This document shows, piece by piece, positions 1 to 12,819 of a DNA stretch of 64,000 nucleotides; the stretch's first letter is position 1; every line of letters starts with the position of its first letter. This DNA comes from Trileptium ribeirensis (taxonomy: Eukaryota; Nematoda; Enoplea; Enoplida; Thoracostomopsidae), in contig JASANE010007194.1 of assembly GCA_030248225.1 (NCBI GenBank), positions 47,889 through 111,888 of the forward strand. Direction: 5' to 3'. The notes below the pieces were generated by a model that saw only the letters and a list, made by a program, of their open reading frames with translations, searched no databases and was not told the origin of the DNA. The position numbers and the translations under genes were made by a program.

Positions 1-3000
1 TTTTCATAATTACCTGCAAGTTTGTTAACATATCAAAACCAGGTCGATGCTTGTAGCAGCTATTTTACACATTCAGAAGTCTCCAGGTTACGTTAGAATT
101 AAACCAGTCCAACTGGGTAACAGAGTATGGCTTACGTAGAAGTACTTAGCGTATGCTTGGCTAATATAAATTGCGCCAAGCACCAACCAGTGCGCTTGTA
201 AACTTTGTAAATCAAACGAAATTGAAGTAAAGTAACGTTATCTACAACGCAGCCAGAAGCTTTCTTGGCTATGAACTGCTTTTATTGAAACTGTGCGAGC
301 AGTATCACAGTTTGTCTCATTTATACCATTATGATTAGAAAGCTATCATCATTATAATCTAACTGACGGGCACTGTTTGTCCAACGATAGCCTAAACAGT
401 GTCTGTTACCACCGATCAGAAAATTACTTTCTATTTATTAATTCTTGTTGGAATCATAAAAACCAATAATTTCAAGTTTCCTACAGAACAACATGTAACA
501 AACATATGTGTAGTAAAGGGAGCCGAATGGGGACAGAGCGAAAGTGGTTATTCTACGCTCCATGCGTTGCAAGCACATTCAATTTGACGCAGTATACGCA
601 AGGATGTATAATGGAAAGCATTTTTTGCTCTGGGTGTCCAATAAAACGGCATATTGATCGATAAATAAAAACATTATTAGCTTCCTTAGTCTCTTTAAAG
701 TTTCAGAACGGCTATAATGCCATCGCACTACATTGAGTTTAATGTAAAATTTATTTTTAATGCATTTTAAATCGACTACACCTTAATTTCTTCCTTCATC
801 TGTTTTACTATATATAAATTTTGAAGACCAGGTTCCGGATCCGCTTTAAATGGACGGTTCCGGTACCTGGTTCCGGTTCCGGTTATTCCCTGATATATAT
901 CTGTATGTGTATTAATTATGGAAATTCTCTAGGGGCGGCAAAATTTTATGGTGATTGTTTGTTTTTCGATAGTCTACGCCTGGTTAAATAGCTGTTGTAC
1001 ATGACGGATCCAAAATTTTTGCCAGCGCTAGTGTTGTTGTCAGACCTAGCTATACTTTATTGTTGTACCTATTATAATACCGGGTCATGTCGTCATTCCA
1101 TTTTTGTATGTCATGTGCCATTGTAGCAACTGTGAAAACATGGCTGTTATGGTGCCTGTTTTTTGATTGAAACTACAGTACTCATCACAGTTTATCGCTG
1201 CTTGCTTACAAGGGGCCCGTGGTAAAATATAATTCTATGTTAAAATTTGTTTTTTGTTCAGTCACTGCTTGCTTGCTCGTAAGACGACAGTCTGTTGTCA
1301 CGAGCGCTGTGCATGTACCTATTTACTATTAAACGGAAGGTCAAGTTGTGTCCCCTAAAATTCGTTAGGACATTTGGACCAAATTGCCGATGCTTATTGA
1401 AATTGTATAAACAGTACATTATTTTGACGTACATTTTGCCTAGACCTATAAAATAAAGGTGTACTAGGAACGTGATCTTGAGTGTTGGAGGCCTTATTAC
1501 ATTCTAATAGACGCTAGTGGTTCCGAAACTACTCCAAAATCCAGGACAAGCTTTGACCCTGGGACACCGGTGGACCACCCAAGCTGGGGTGTATCATTTT
1601 AGAAGCTATATTTTTTCAAAAACAGTAATGTTGGGATTTTAGTTTGGTCAGAAATTGTTTATACAGACTGAAGTCGAAAAAAAGATGCTTTAGCGACGTA
1701 AAAAAGGTTTTTTTCGAAATTTTAAAGAACAATGCTAAGTTGAAGCCAAAAAACTCTCGGTCACCGTGTTCAAAGGTGAAAAATGTCTGCGTCAAAATCC
1801 CGGTTACGGGAGCTGTCATGTCGGCACAGCCCACACGCCCTGATGTCGAAGTCCAGGGCCGAATCTCCATTCACGGGCTCTCTTTCGTTGGCATAGTGTA
1901 TATACAATTATTCGACTTGTATTCAATATGGCCTGTACAATAATTTCACTGCTTATATTAATAATATAATAATTGTAGTACATAAATACGAAATGGTACT
2001 TTTTGCATGGGCTGTTTAACCATCCGAAAAACATTATAAATACGCTGTGTCGCTGTCGTGAGTGTTGAACGAACAGCGGTTGTGCCTTGGCCGCTGCTTC
2101 ATTGTTATACATATATATGCTTACATATATACTTTTTGTATATTACATGACCGACTGAACGAACCGATTTATCATTTTTGTTTTATAATGGCAATGGAAG
2201 CAAGCAATCGGTTGCCGCTGGATGGCCTTGATTGTTCAAGCCCTAATAATCTTCAAGTTTATGACATTTGTGGCTGTTATTCAACCAAAATGATGTTTTT
2301 ACTGTTACGTGCAGTGCGGCTGCCTGTAACAGTTGTAATCGGTTCGTGGTGCAGCTGTTTGTTGGTGGCTTTCGGAATTTTGTTACATACGTAATTTAAT
2401 TTATGTAATATTGGTGCTGCCATTTACGGTACATTGTACGGTAAAATTGCAAATGGTTAGTATATACTCAGGGGGCGCTGCAAGAGTAGGTATTGACGGC
2501 TAAAGGGGATAATTATTCTTTTTAGGCGGCGATCAGTAAACCGATCCACCTAGGCATTACGAGAATAGCATGCACAGCTGAACTTATAGGAATGTGCATG
2601 CTGCGAGATCTAAGGTGCAGAACTATAATATTAGCTGCGCCGTATCTGCGGCCACAAAACTAAAGTGATGTTGCTAAATCAGCTGCAGTGGCACACCCAG
2701 GACTTACGACGAGAGTGCAGCCGATGTTTGGAAATCTGGAAATAACTGTTTTATCGCTGTCATCAACTTTGGATGGTATCTGCCCTAAATGCAAATTTTA
2801 CGGGATGTATAAAAGTCTTTTGCACTGTCCTCGCTGTATGCTAGGCACTTAAACTTACTTAACCAGCTTTTTTTAAATAATCAGCGGATACGGTTTCGTG
2901 TGACTGTGATGGAAAGCGCTAGCTTGAAAGAGTAGTGAACATCTAAAGTAGGCTAGCATGGCGTTTAGACTTCGTAGGAACGTCACTTTAGTTTTTTGGC

Positions 3001-4370
3001 AGAGTTAATTATTAATCTATTAATTATAGATTTAGTTAGTGCTGATCAAGTACATAGTAGATTTTGGTTTTCTGAAAAATCATTAAATAAATAGTCAATA
3101 GTGATCGGTATAACCTTTGTAACTATTTTTGTTAAAAATTTGGAAAGAAGTTGTAGAAAAATTTGTATTGAAATTTTGATGAACTCTAAGCCAGGATCGC
3201 TATCATTAGTAGGTTCAACGAATAATAAAATTTTATGCTGTGATGAACGTATGGGTTGGTCATAGCCACCGTAATCCTTAGCATGCGCCTATACACAGCA
3301 GTTTCAGTGGCAGCCCTGCACTTGTTCATTCAGTTGTTGTGGAAATTACATATATTTATGTGCGAAAAGTGCCTTCATACTTTCAAGCGTTTTGCTCAAA
3401 ATGTAACTAATTTGGAAACGAAAAATATAGCTTCAAAATTTTATTTCATAACTTGAGTTCGAAGTTTTTCTGTTAAGGCACTTTCGTTCTTGATTGACTG
3501 TCTGAATATCCGTGAAAAGTTTGAACAGTTTTCACTCGTTCAAATTCACCAAAAATACAAGAAGATGCTTGCAGATTTTGATAAAAATTTGAGCCCAATT
3601 TTTGAGCTACATTTCTGAACCAGTTGATCTTTACGCTTCGCTTTCGAATGTGTTCTTTCGCAACATTAATTTATCTGTGTGGCAGCTTGCGGGACACACA
3701 CTGTTATATATTGTGCTCAACGTAGCGATAGTCGATGTAGCCATTACCACTAATTAGGTTTTTTACACCGTGGAATGTTTGTATGCGCCAAAGGTCTCAT
3801 GACGCTCCAGTGGTTTGCTGGCCAGCAAGTGGATTGGGTTGTTGTATGCGACTGACTGACTGTATTATACTTGTGCATTAAATCAATTTATGTAACAACG
3901 CAAGTGATTATCATTGTGTAGATGATTCTTCTGTGTGGCATTATAGCAGAGATATATTGCGCATTCGACTGTATAATGTATGAGGTCATGAATTTGTTCG
4001 GGATTGTTGTTGTTAGCCAATCAGCCGTGCCAGTACAACAGTAGTAAACGTAATAAACTACAAAGAGTTAGCGGACCAATAGGCAAAGTACCTATTTTAT
4101 ATCTTATTTATGTATACATGTTCAAATATTTAATCAATTTGTAATAAGTATCACGTTTTTTGACAACTGATATCAATCAAATCCACCATACAAAAATCTA
4201 CATGATGAACCACCATATTTTATTAGCATACACTTCAGCTTTAAACAAAGCTTTAATAAAATTCTTCAGCTTTAAAAGTCACATATTCGTGATCAGCGAC
4301 ATCAAAAAACCCCCAAGCGTAAAAAATCTGCAATTTTGGGATGATTTTGAAATTTGGATAAAATTAACTA
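1..4370. other. Intergenic or intronic sequence, no gene recognised
   Basis: AT-rich non-coding DNA. I found no exon with both good splice sites and a recognisable product on either strand. Open frames here are 60-110 codons long and look random. The only structured piece is a short run of GGTTCC/GGATCC-type repeats at about 828-886, related in composition to the GGACCCGG repeats near 12.8-13.3 kb. Confidence 0.6.
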
Positions 4371-4534
4371 CATTACTCGCCAAAAATGACCGTCGCATTT
4401 CGAGCGAGCGAGTCTCGAGCGAGTGGCTCGCTCGAGATTTCGCAACTATTTAAATTAATAGAAAATTCTATTTTTAGAACAAATTTATTTCGAGCGAGTC
4501 GCGAGCGAGCGACAGTCATTTTTGGCGGGTACTG
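4371..4534. mobile_element. CAGTAC-family MITE, GAGCGAG subfamily
   Basis: A short non-coding inverted-repeat element. The left end reads CATTACTCGCCAAAAATGAC and the right end is its near-perfect inverse, ending in GGCGGGTACTG. It is flanked by TA on both sides, as for Tc1/mariner/pogo-type insertions. Inside the termini are CGAGCGAGT words on both strands around an AT-rich core. The core is almost identical to that of the copy at 41210-41438, so the two are recent relatives. Confidence 0.85.
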
Positions 4535-5317
4535 TAATTAGATTATACGCCCAAGTTATAGAGCTTCAGAAATATTACATTTGCGATCAGCGACATCGAA
4601 AAACCCCGTACATATTTTTATTGCTTTTGAAAATATTAAAAAACAGTTAATTAACTATGTAACTAATTAGCATGTTTTTAACATCATCGAGTAGTAATAC
4701 ACACCAGATTGGTGATCAGCACGGCGACATGTAGTATACGCAACGAAATAATAGCTTTACACGAATTATTCATTGAAAAATAAGTAATTTTTGTTTGAAT
4801 ATGCTAAAAATAGGATAACACGCTTAACTAGTTAGTTAATACTAATTAGCTAAATCAAATTTTAACAAAAACTATATTTCTTGAAAACTGAATATTAGGC
4901 TTTTTAAACAATTTGTTTTAAATCGTCCCAGTAGTTATTGAGGAGTTCGCTGGATGGATATACAGAAGGTGCCGATTTTACCCCCTCTGTCGCAAGCAAA
5001 AACGCTTCGCTTCGCTCCAATAAATTGAGACTACACAAACGGTGCGTTTAGTTTAAAAGCAAGTTTGCGGATACGATCTAATGATTTACTTTTAAGCCAA
5101 AACTTTATAATTCGCATATGGAAGCGGTGATAGATGCGACCTAACCGTCTCTCCGAGACATAAAGTGGTTCACTTTCACGCAGCGGTAATATTAGTAGTA
5201 TATAACCTGGAATGTTGATACTTGTTCTGGAAACGAATTGTTGACGTCTTAATATACATTGAAAACTCTTTGCAGGATAACGATTTATGTCGCAGAAGCA
5301 TTAAGAAAATAAACGGA

Positions 5318-6124
5318 CCAAATTTGGGGTTTGCGATATCAGTGTTAATTAGAAAGCTGTTTGTTGTCTCATTGCACCCGCTTGTTTCAGATAAAATTGG
5401 GGTTTGAGATATCAGTGTTAATTAGAATGCCATTTGTTGTCTCATTGCACCCGCTTGTTTCAGATAAAATTGGGGTTTGCGATATCAGTATTAATTAGAA
5501 TGCCATTTGTTGTCTCATTGCAAGCGTTTGTTTCAGATAAAATTGGGGTTTGCGATATCAGTGTTAATTAGAATGCCATTTGTTGTCTCATTGCACCCGC
5601 TTGTTTCAGATAAAATTGGGGTTTGCGATATCAGTGTTAATTAGAATGCCATTTGTTGTCTCATTGCACCCGCTTGTTTCAGATAAAATTGGGGTTTGCG
5701 ATGTCAGTGTTAATTAGAAATCCATTTGTTGTCTCATTGCACCCGCTTGTTTCAGATAAAATTGGGGTTTGCGAGATCGGTGTTAATTAGAAAGTGATTT
5801 GTTGTCTCATTGCACCCGGTTGTTTCAGATAAAATTAGGGTTTGCGATATCAGTGTTAATTAGAAACCGACTTGTTGTCTCATTGCACCCGCTTGTTTCA
5901 GATAAAATTGGGGTTTGCGATATAAGTGTTAATTAGAAAGCCATTTGTTGTCTCACTGCACCCGCTTGTTTCAGATAAAATTGGGGTTTGCGATATAAGT
6001 GTTAATTAGAAAGCCATTTGTTGTCTCATTGCACCCGCTTGTTTCAGATAAAATTGGGGTTTGCGATATCAGCGTTAATTAGAAAGCCATTTGTTGTCTC
6101 ATTGCACCCGCTTGTTTCAGATAT
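5318..6124. repeat. Tandem array, 73-bp unit, about 11 copies
   Basis: Direct head-to-tail minisatellite. The word TTGGGGTTTGCGATATC recurs at 5324, 5397, 5470 and onward with a steady 73-bp step. Units are highly similar, with scattered point changes, and the array ends abruptly at 6124. Units have no inverted symmetry and no conserved-repeat/variable-spacer structure. Confidence 0.95.
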
Positions 6125-6579
6125 ATATTTTGGATGTTGGGAGCCTAGATAATAAGTTGAGTTTCAAAGTGGCTATATATTTTGTCATTGAGGGATGCTA
6201 TCATAGTTGGACTTACGTTGCCTTCAATGAAACAGGCTATAGCGCATAGCCTCGTAGAGATACGCAGCTTCGACCTGTTTTGTGCCTGGTTTCGAGTTGA
6301 GTAGATGGAAATTGATGCATATTGTGCATGATATATCGCAATAATTCGTAGCGCCTGCTCGAATCAGAAAGCGGCTGCTATCGCTTGGTCCCGGCACTGA
6401 GTTATTTTGCTTGTTCAATTGGACTGACCCGCAAACGTCCCATTGCCTGTGTTTACAGCGTCACATTGATATTCCCTCGCTTGCCGATGCTACTGTCTCC
6501 GATCCTACGACCCATTAAGTGATATTGAGTTCATGATGACCTTTCGAAGATGAGTGTGACTATACTGTGCTCTCTAAAT

Positions 6580-7090
6580 TGCTGAGGATGGGGCTGGGGG
6601 CGCTACCGGTTCGTGTCTCTTGGAAAAACTTTGGGCTGCCCCAGTCCATCGCCTCTTGGCAAAATTTTTTTGTTTCCGGTCAGTAGAATCATTACCAAAT
6701 GACATAAAATTTGGTAAACATTTGTACTAAAATTCCGCCATGAAGACAAAAACTTCGTGAATTTTGCCAAAATTTGATTAAAATTCGCTTCTCTCTATCG
6801 AAAGCTTATTGGTATCGTTTCGGACATAAGTTAGCGTTTTCTTAAGACAAAATTGCACCCTGGTCCAGAATTAGATGGACCCTGAGTGCCTCCTGGCAAA
6901 ATTTTCAGTGAATGTAGAACCCAGACATATTAAATACCTTGTGGTATGGCGCTGTCCTTTTTCCTTTATTTTTTGACTTTTCGGGGAAGGGGCAAGTTTT
7001 CCAGTTTTGTCTTGTCCCCCAACTTTTTTTCCTACTCGTATGCGTAGCCACGCGCCCCGCCCCAATGGTGTCGAAGCAAAAACATTCTTT
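6580..7090. repeat. G/C-rich element debris
   Basis: A patch clearly richer in G and C runs than its surroundings, with repeated words such as CTTGGCAAAATTTT and CCTGGCAAAATTTT and short poly-C or poly-G tracts. Similar patches occur near 7.6-7.96, 44.2-44.6, 46.0-46.2, 54.6-54.85, 56.5-56.9 and 62.3-62.5 kb. I take them as remains of one loose class of mobile sequence. No coding capacity was recognised. Confidence 0.45.
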
Positions 7091-7280
7091 TACGATCACA
7101 ACGCTAGTCGCAGCTTAAAATGGCCGATTTTTGCAAAAATTACCTAATTTTTAAAAAATGTATGCTTATTTTTACCCAAAATTTCCTCAAATGGTGATTC
7201 CGCGAAATTTTCAACGCGCGTTTGATGCAGGACAGAACGCTTCGGAGCTCAAGAGGATAAATATATCATATCCCATATCA

Positions 7281-7477
7281 TACATGGACCTCGGTTCGAA
7301 GTCGGCTGGCGCCCTTCGGCATTCGGGTTGGGGGCGGTAGACGCGGTCGATGGTGTTGCGAGAATAGTTACGGGTTCGCCGTCTTCATGGGGGTCGGGTG
7401 ACATGTCAGTGAAGGGGAGGGTGTAGTCGGGCCCTCGGGGAGTTGGAGCCTCGGGCGCGGTAACGCCTCTACCGACT
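7281..7477 (-). pseudogene. GC-rich proline/threonine-rich coding-like fragment, unidentified
   Basis: On the minus strand an open frame encodes a Pro/Thr/Ala-rich stretch containing TAPEAPTPRGPDYTLPF and DGEPVTILATP. Its third codon positions are strongly G/C-biased, unlike the AT-rich tomosyn exons. A possible acceptor (GTAG) and donor (AG|GTCCAT) border it. It could be a fragment of a transposable-element ORF, or an exon of an unrecognised gene. I favour the former because G/C-rich element debris lies on both sides. Confidence 0.3.
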
Positions 7478-7539
7478 CCTACGAGCATGCATGACCCAAA
7501 CGAACACTTATGCTTGATGTGCATACATGTTCATGATCC

Positions 7540-7990
7540 GCGGTCCCAATGGTGTACAGTTTTGAAAGTATTTGGCGCTCAAAATTTTTTCGAATTTGCC
7601 AAATTTCCTCCGATTTGTGCCCATTTTCGCATATTTTCCTTCAATTTTCCGCGCGCCTTTGGGCCCGGTGGGAGGAGGCAGGGAGGATGAGAAGTGTGCA
7701 GTTACAGGGGTTGGGCCCCGGATCTTCAATTCTGGATACGCTCATGGTCCTGCCTTTCTAAGTTTCGTCCTTCCCCTACATTTCATGCCAAATTTTAACA
7801 AAAATAATTTTTTTTTATTTTTTGTTTTAATTTGGAACGAATGTTGGAGGCAGGACGAAAGTACTTTGGGAAAGAATAAAACTTGGAAACGCAGGACAAA
7901 AAGTGGGGGGGGGGGCAAGACAAAAGTGGGAAACCTGTTCCGCCCACCGAAAGTGGAATAAATGGGAATAATGGACCGCGTCATCTCACA
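7540..7990. repeat. G/C-rich element debris with poly-G run
   Basis: Same compositional class as 6580-7090. It includes an uninterrupted G run near 7906-7916 and several AAAGTGGG words. The overlapping open frames in this stretch are low-complexity and mutually antisense, so I do not treat them as genes. Confidence 0.45.
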
Positions 7991-8206
7991 AGGGATATAA
8001 TACAGTAGTGAGTGTTATTATACTCTTGTTCAAGGGTTCACCATAAACTTGCTTGTGGCTTAAGACTTACTGTTTTTAGGTTTTAGAAAGCCTTTGTATT
8101 TTTAAATGCTAACGTATACCTATGATTAGCGTTAGTAGGTGCTATGCTGAATAGTGTACTGCATTGTGTTAGTAGTTATAATTTAACGCAAGTATATATA
8201 CTAAAT

Positions 8207-8419
8207 GTTTGTGGCAGTGGCGAGGCTAGGGTGGGGGCTGGGGGGCTAAGCCCCCCCAAATTGAAACGGATTAGCCCCCCAAATTTTTCAGTTCCCACAT
8301 TTTTCGCCCCACCAACAATCTTGACATCTTCACGCAACGAAGAAAGAAGTAAGAAGTGAACGGTCGTAGGGCTATAGCCCCCCCAAATTCAGAGGGCTGG
8401 CCTCGCCACTGGTTTGTGG
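8207..8419. mobile_element. hAT-type MITE with perfect 8-bp target duplication
   Basis: The element spans 8215-8411 (197 bp). Its left end is CAGTGGCGAGGC and its right end is the exact inverse, GCCTCGCCACTG. It is flanked by a perfect 8-bp direct repeat, GTTTGTGG, at 8207-8214 and 8412-8419. An 8-bp target duplication with CAGTG-type termini is the hallmark of the hAT superfamily. The interior is G/C-rich (GGGGGGCTAAGCCCCCC) and has no transposase, so the copy must have been moved by an enzyme encoded elsewhere. Confidence 0.9.
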
Positions 8420-8674
8420 GATGATTTTGCGATACATAAAAGTAGCGCTGTTAGAATGCAGCCACTTATATATGTATTTTTAAGGTACGTATATGAAAAT
8501 GGAAATAATATAAGAACGATTAAGGGTTGTAGGTAAGTGGTTACTCAGTTTTGGCTTAACCTGAACTCTCGTAGAGAAGAAAACCCTATAATTTTGTAAC
8601 ATAAGCCTGTAGTAGGTATTTGTTGTCTAAATATTGGGTTTTCAAGGGTACAGCAAATGTGTGTTGCCGGTTGC

Positions 8675-8860
8675 TTCAGAGTAATTCTCAGCAGCAGTAC
8701 ACGGCTTTGTATCTCTGCATAATTATGTCTAAGGGTCAAACTCCATAAGCAAATTGACACCCCCCTGCCCTTCAGAGTAATTCTCAGCAGCTGTACACGG
8801 CTTTTTATCTGCATAATTATGTCTAAGGGTCAAACTCCATAAGCAAATTTACTCATCCCC
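8675..8860. repeat. Tandem duplication, 96-bp unit, two copies
   Basis: TTCAGAGTAATTCTCAGCAG begins at 8675 and again at 8771. Both copies continue through CGGCTTT, GCATAATTATGTCTAAGGG and TCAAACTCCATAAGCAAAT. Small indels separate the copies. No gene is involved. Confidence 0.85.
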
Positions 8861-10524
8861 CCTGGCCGGAGAAAAACATAGCAGTTATGGGACAAAAGTA
8901 GTAAATTATGTTGAAAGATTATGAAGGAAATGTGAAAAATTATAGAACAAAATTGGGGAGAATGAGGCAAATTATTGATTCCCTCTGCTCTTTCCACCCC
9001 GATGGAACCGTCTAGCTCCGTAAGCCAATAGACCTTTGACACACGTGAGCTAATATAATATTTGTAATCGATGTTTTTATTCTTCCGCAATGGCGCGTAT
9101 ATGCGAATATATGTTTATCCATCAATCTTTAAAAACTAAAACATGTATTCGCGGTGTATATGCTATATACTGTCATCAGTTTTGTTGCTTAAAAATTGTC
9201 TCTTACTGTATTGTACATACATAAATTAGGCACGAGTTACAGACAACTGAAAAAAGTTCGGTAGAAACCCGGTTTCCGGGCCGCACGTATTTGTGAACGG
9301 TACAAAAATGACTTTGGATCTAATGCAGCGTATGGTAGTCATCCGATTTCGGTTTCAAACTCAGCAGTAAAAAGCTCAGTTTGGGAGTCCTGTTTGCCTC
9401 ATTGAGAATGTGGCTTTCAAATCGGTTCTTGTTTGTTTCCACAAATACAAATAATAAGTATTGCCACAAAACAAACTAGCAATGTCTTTCGCACCGACAG
9501 TAGGTAGGAACGAAATTTCACTCTGTACATACGTATGCTATTATTTAGCTCTAGCTGCGGTCTATATATAGAGAACTAATATATATTTTTGCGAGAACAC
9601 GGGCACTTGACAAAGTTTAAAGGGTTTTAATAGTTAGCGATATTTTAGAGGAACAGGAATTGTCGTCGCGTTTGCTGTTTTTGTTGGTTCGTCGGTTCGC
9701 TTTGATAGCGTTGGCACAGCAGATAGGACTTTCGGGTTGGATGTGATAGAGTGGGATTTTAATAAATCATGATCTCTGAGGAAAAGATTGTCGAGTAAGA
9801 GCTAGTCGTACGAAATTGTATTGGTAGTTACGTACGTAGCATTTATAGTTTTTGGCGGTTTGTTGAGACAGACAGTGCAACATTTTTTATTAAGCGGTGT
9901 TTTAGCGGCAAATCGTGTTCTAGGTTCAAGTGCTATAATGTTGTTGTCAGGTTTCTAGCGTAATATATATATTGTATTTGCTTAACTTTTGTTATTATGT
10001 TCGTCTCAATTTCTTGGCTAAATTTATTCCTTTCTGCTTGTTTGCTAAATGTAGTGAAACTACTGACGCCAGCTACAACTGCCCTATAATATTAGGTTGT
10101 AATTTTTTAGTGCAAATATGATATCCATTTTTTCATGTGTGTGTTTGTGTGGCGGGTGATTTGATTGGAACGGCCTCGGTGCTATTTCTATAAATGATGC
10201 AAAACGTTTTAAATTACGTACGGCAAATGGAACATTACAATCATCAAGAGCATTATTGTTTGCTCTGCTGAGAACCGTTTTTTAAATCTATTTGCCATCT
10301 TGCGGGCATTCTTTTTTGCTAAAATCAATAATGGGCTTCATTGCTTGGTCATGATCACAACATGAACCGAACCAGGCGTTGTTGCTTCGATTCAGTAAAA
10401 TGCAGGCATTTAAGTTCGTACGTTGCAGTGTGAAGCAGTGGGTAGGTAGTACCGTTGTTTTGACTTCGTACTTGGTAAGTTTTGCATCTATCATTTGGTT
10501 TTTGTTTGTAAGTAGGATTATGTA
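8861..10524. other. Non-coding sequence, nothing recognised
   Basis: AT-rich DNA without convincing exons, RNA genes or clear element ends. TG-rich and TA-rich microsatellite-like patches are present near 9560-9590 and 10135-10160. Confidence 0.5.
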
Positions 10525-11490
10525 CTAGTTGTTGTTAGCGCCTCTGGTCTGCCATCTTAAAGGCACAGCTGGTTTACCTGAAGACAAAGCAGCTCAGTCG
10601 CGCCTGGTTTTTACATTTAATTGTAGTTGTACGCGCCTTGGACTGCCTGTCTTGAAGCTATTAGTGGCGTAGCGGTAAACCAAGCGTGCCAGTCGCACCT
10701 TGTCTGTATATTTACTAGCTGTTGTAAGCGCTTCAGGCGTGGCGCCTTGAAGGTGCTGCTCGCGTATATGAAAACCAAGCGGGCTAGTCGCGCCTGGCCT
10801 ATATATCTACTAGCTGTTGTAAGGGTTCGGACTTGCCTGTCTTGAAGATACTGCTGGCGTACCCGAAAACCAAGCGGTCAATCATGCCTTGTCTGTATAT
10901 GTACTAGCTGTTGTAAGCGCTTGGGACGTGCCTGTCTTGGATACACTGCTGGCGTACCCGAAAACTAAGCTTGCCATTCGCGCTTAGTCTTCACATCGAC
11001 TAGCTGTTGTAAGCGCTTCGAACTTGTCTGTCTCAAAAGTATTGCTGGCGTACTCGAAAACCAAGCGGGTCAGGCACGCCTTGTCTGTATATCTAATACC
11101 TGTTGTAAGCGCTTTGGGCGTGCCGCCTTGAAGGTGCTGCTCGCGTATATCAAAACCAAGCGGGCTAGTCGCGCCTGGTCTATATATCTGCTAGCTGTTG
11201 TAAGGGCTTCAGACTTGCCTTGCCTGTCTTGAACGACCGTCTTGAATACACTGCTGGCGTACCCGAAAACCAATATTTTCAGTCGCGCTTGGTCTTCACA
11301 TCTACTAGCTGGTGTAAGCGCTTCGAACTTGTCTGACTTGAAAGTACTGGTGCGTACCAGAAAACCAGCTGGATCAGTCGCGCCTGGTCTGTATGTTTGC
11401 TAGCTGTTGTAAGCGTTTCGGACTTGCCCGGCTTGAACGTACTGCTGGCGTACCCGCAAGCCAAGAGGGTCAGCTGCGCCTGTACCACAG
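10525..11490. repeat. Tandem array, about 95-bp unit, about 10 copies
   Basis: The word CTAGCTGTTGTAAGCGCTT recurs at 10715, 10810, 10904, 11000, 11191, 11305 and 11400, with diverged copies before and between. Spacing is 94-96 bp except one 114-bp unit enlarged by an internal CTTGAA-containing insertion near 11223-11245. Each unit also contains CTGGCGTACCCGAAAACCAAG. Copies are diverged, so the array is fairly old. Confidence 0.9.
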
Positions 11491-11979
11491 TGCGATTGTT
11501 CTACAAAGCTTAGATACATATTATTATGATAAACAAGAACTGAGAATACATATGTTGGAGTTGTCCTAATCCATATATAGTACAACTGGCCTGGAACGAA
11601 CCGGATCAGTTGCGTCTGTTCCATGGTTAGGACGATTTGGCGGGCTATTGTCAGTTTTAACGACCGTGTTATGAATGCTGCAAGTCGGTTGTTAATTTAT
11701 GGTAACTTCATCGTCTGTACGATAACAGATCTTATACGTACACATTTATGTACTTCTTGTATATACTTTGTATATTGTTTTCGCACAGTAAATGAATTGT
11801 GCAAATGGTATGCTGCACTACATAAACTGTCGTACCGTTTCGGTACTATTGATCGAGTAGCAGATGGAAACGACTATTGCAAGGTATAGTTTCGAGCTTC
11901 ATGATACACCTTAAACTCCTAGAATAACAAGAATACACTGATGATGCTGGTGGCAATGCGGTAGAGTTGATAACGTGCT

Positions 11980-12620
11980 ATATTTTTCTGCCTGGCCCGG
12001 CTATTCCGTTGGAAATCCAAGTCGGCCAGGTCCGTTTGCAATAAGGTCTCGGCGCATTTGATAGAAATGATACGGACAATATAAATGTAAAAAAAAGACA
12101 TAGAATGAGCGCGACAAATATTCTTCAAACGAACCTTAGGTTAGTGAATTGTGTTCCAATCATTCTATCTCTATATGCTCATTGGAAATCTAGAGCGGCC
12201 CAAGCCAGAGCTGCGGCCTGCAGGGCCGTTGGATATCGAGGTTGGTCCGGACCAGACATCAAAATTTCGACCCGGGCCGTTTGTAATCGAGTGTGGACCC
12301 TGTTGATATAAAGGATATAGACAATATATAAATGTAAAAATCGCCGTAAAATGAGCGCGACAACAATTCTTCAAAGGAACCCTATGCTATTGAACTGTGT
12401 ACTAATCTGATTAGGGTTAAGACGGTCTGGGCCGAAATTTTTCCTCCCAACACGTCCCGTTGGAAGTCGGGGTCGAGCCAGGCCGGATCTGGAATTGGGC
12501 TCGGCCCGCGTTCAATCGCGTGTCGGCCCGAACGAACGGCCCGGCTAGGGAAGCCTGTTGAACCAGGCCATGCCGGATCGCGGGCCGAAATTATCACCTG
12601 TTCAACGCTAGGGCTATTTT
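11980..12620. repeat. Diverged tandem pair, about 247-bp unit, GGCCCGG-rich
   Basis: Similar segments GCGCGACAAATATTCTTCAAA (near 12110) and GCGCGACAACAATTCTTCAAA (near 12357) mark two copies. Each is joined to a G/C-rich part with GGCCCGGCT/GGCCGGGTC-like words. A third G/C-rich part follows to about 12600. No coding content recognised. Confidence 0.6.
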
Positions 12621-12819
12621 TGCAAATCACGTCAAAACGATGGTAACTTATTTCTTACCTGGAATGAGCCAAAAGACGAAAGCTTTCGAAATTATAGATA
12701 ACAAATTTCAATAAAAATTGGTTTTACGATTTGTTGACAGTGCATGCATCTAGTGCTTGCCGTATTAAATGCATACCACGGAAGTAGAGTTTCAACTTTT
12801 TCAACAACAAAATTAATAT

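Noticed and set aside
5318..6124. Regular repeats that might be a CRISPR array
   Set aside because: Units are full 73-bp direct repeats with no variable spacers, and the window is eukaryotic.
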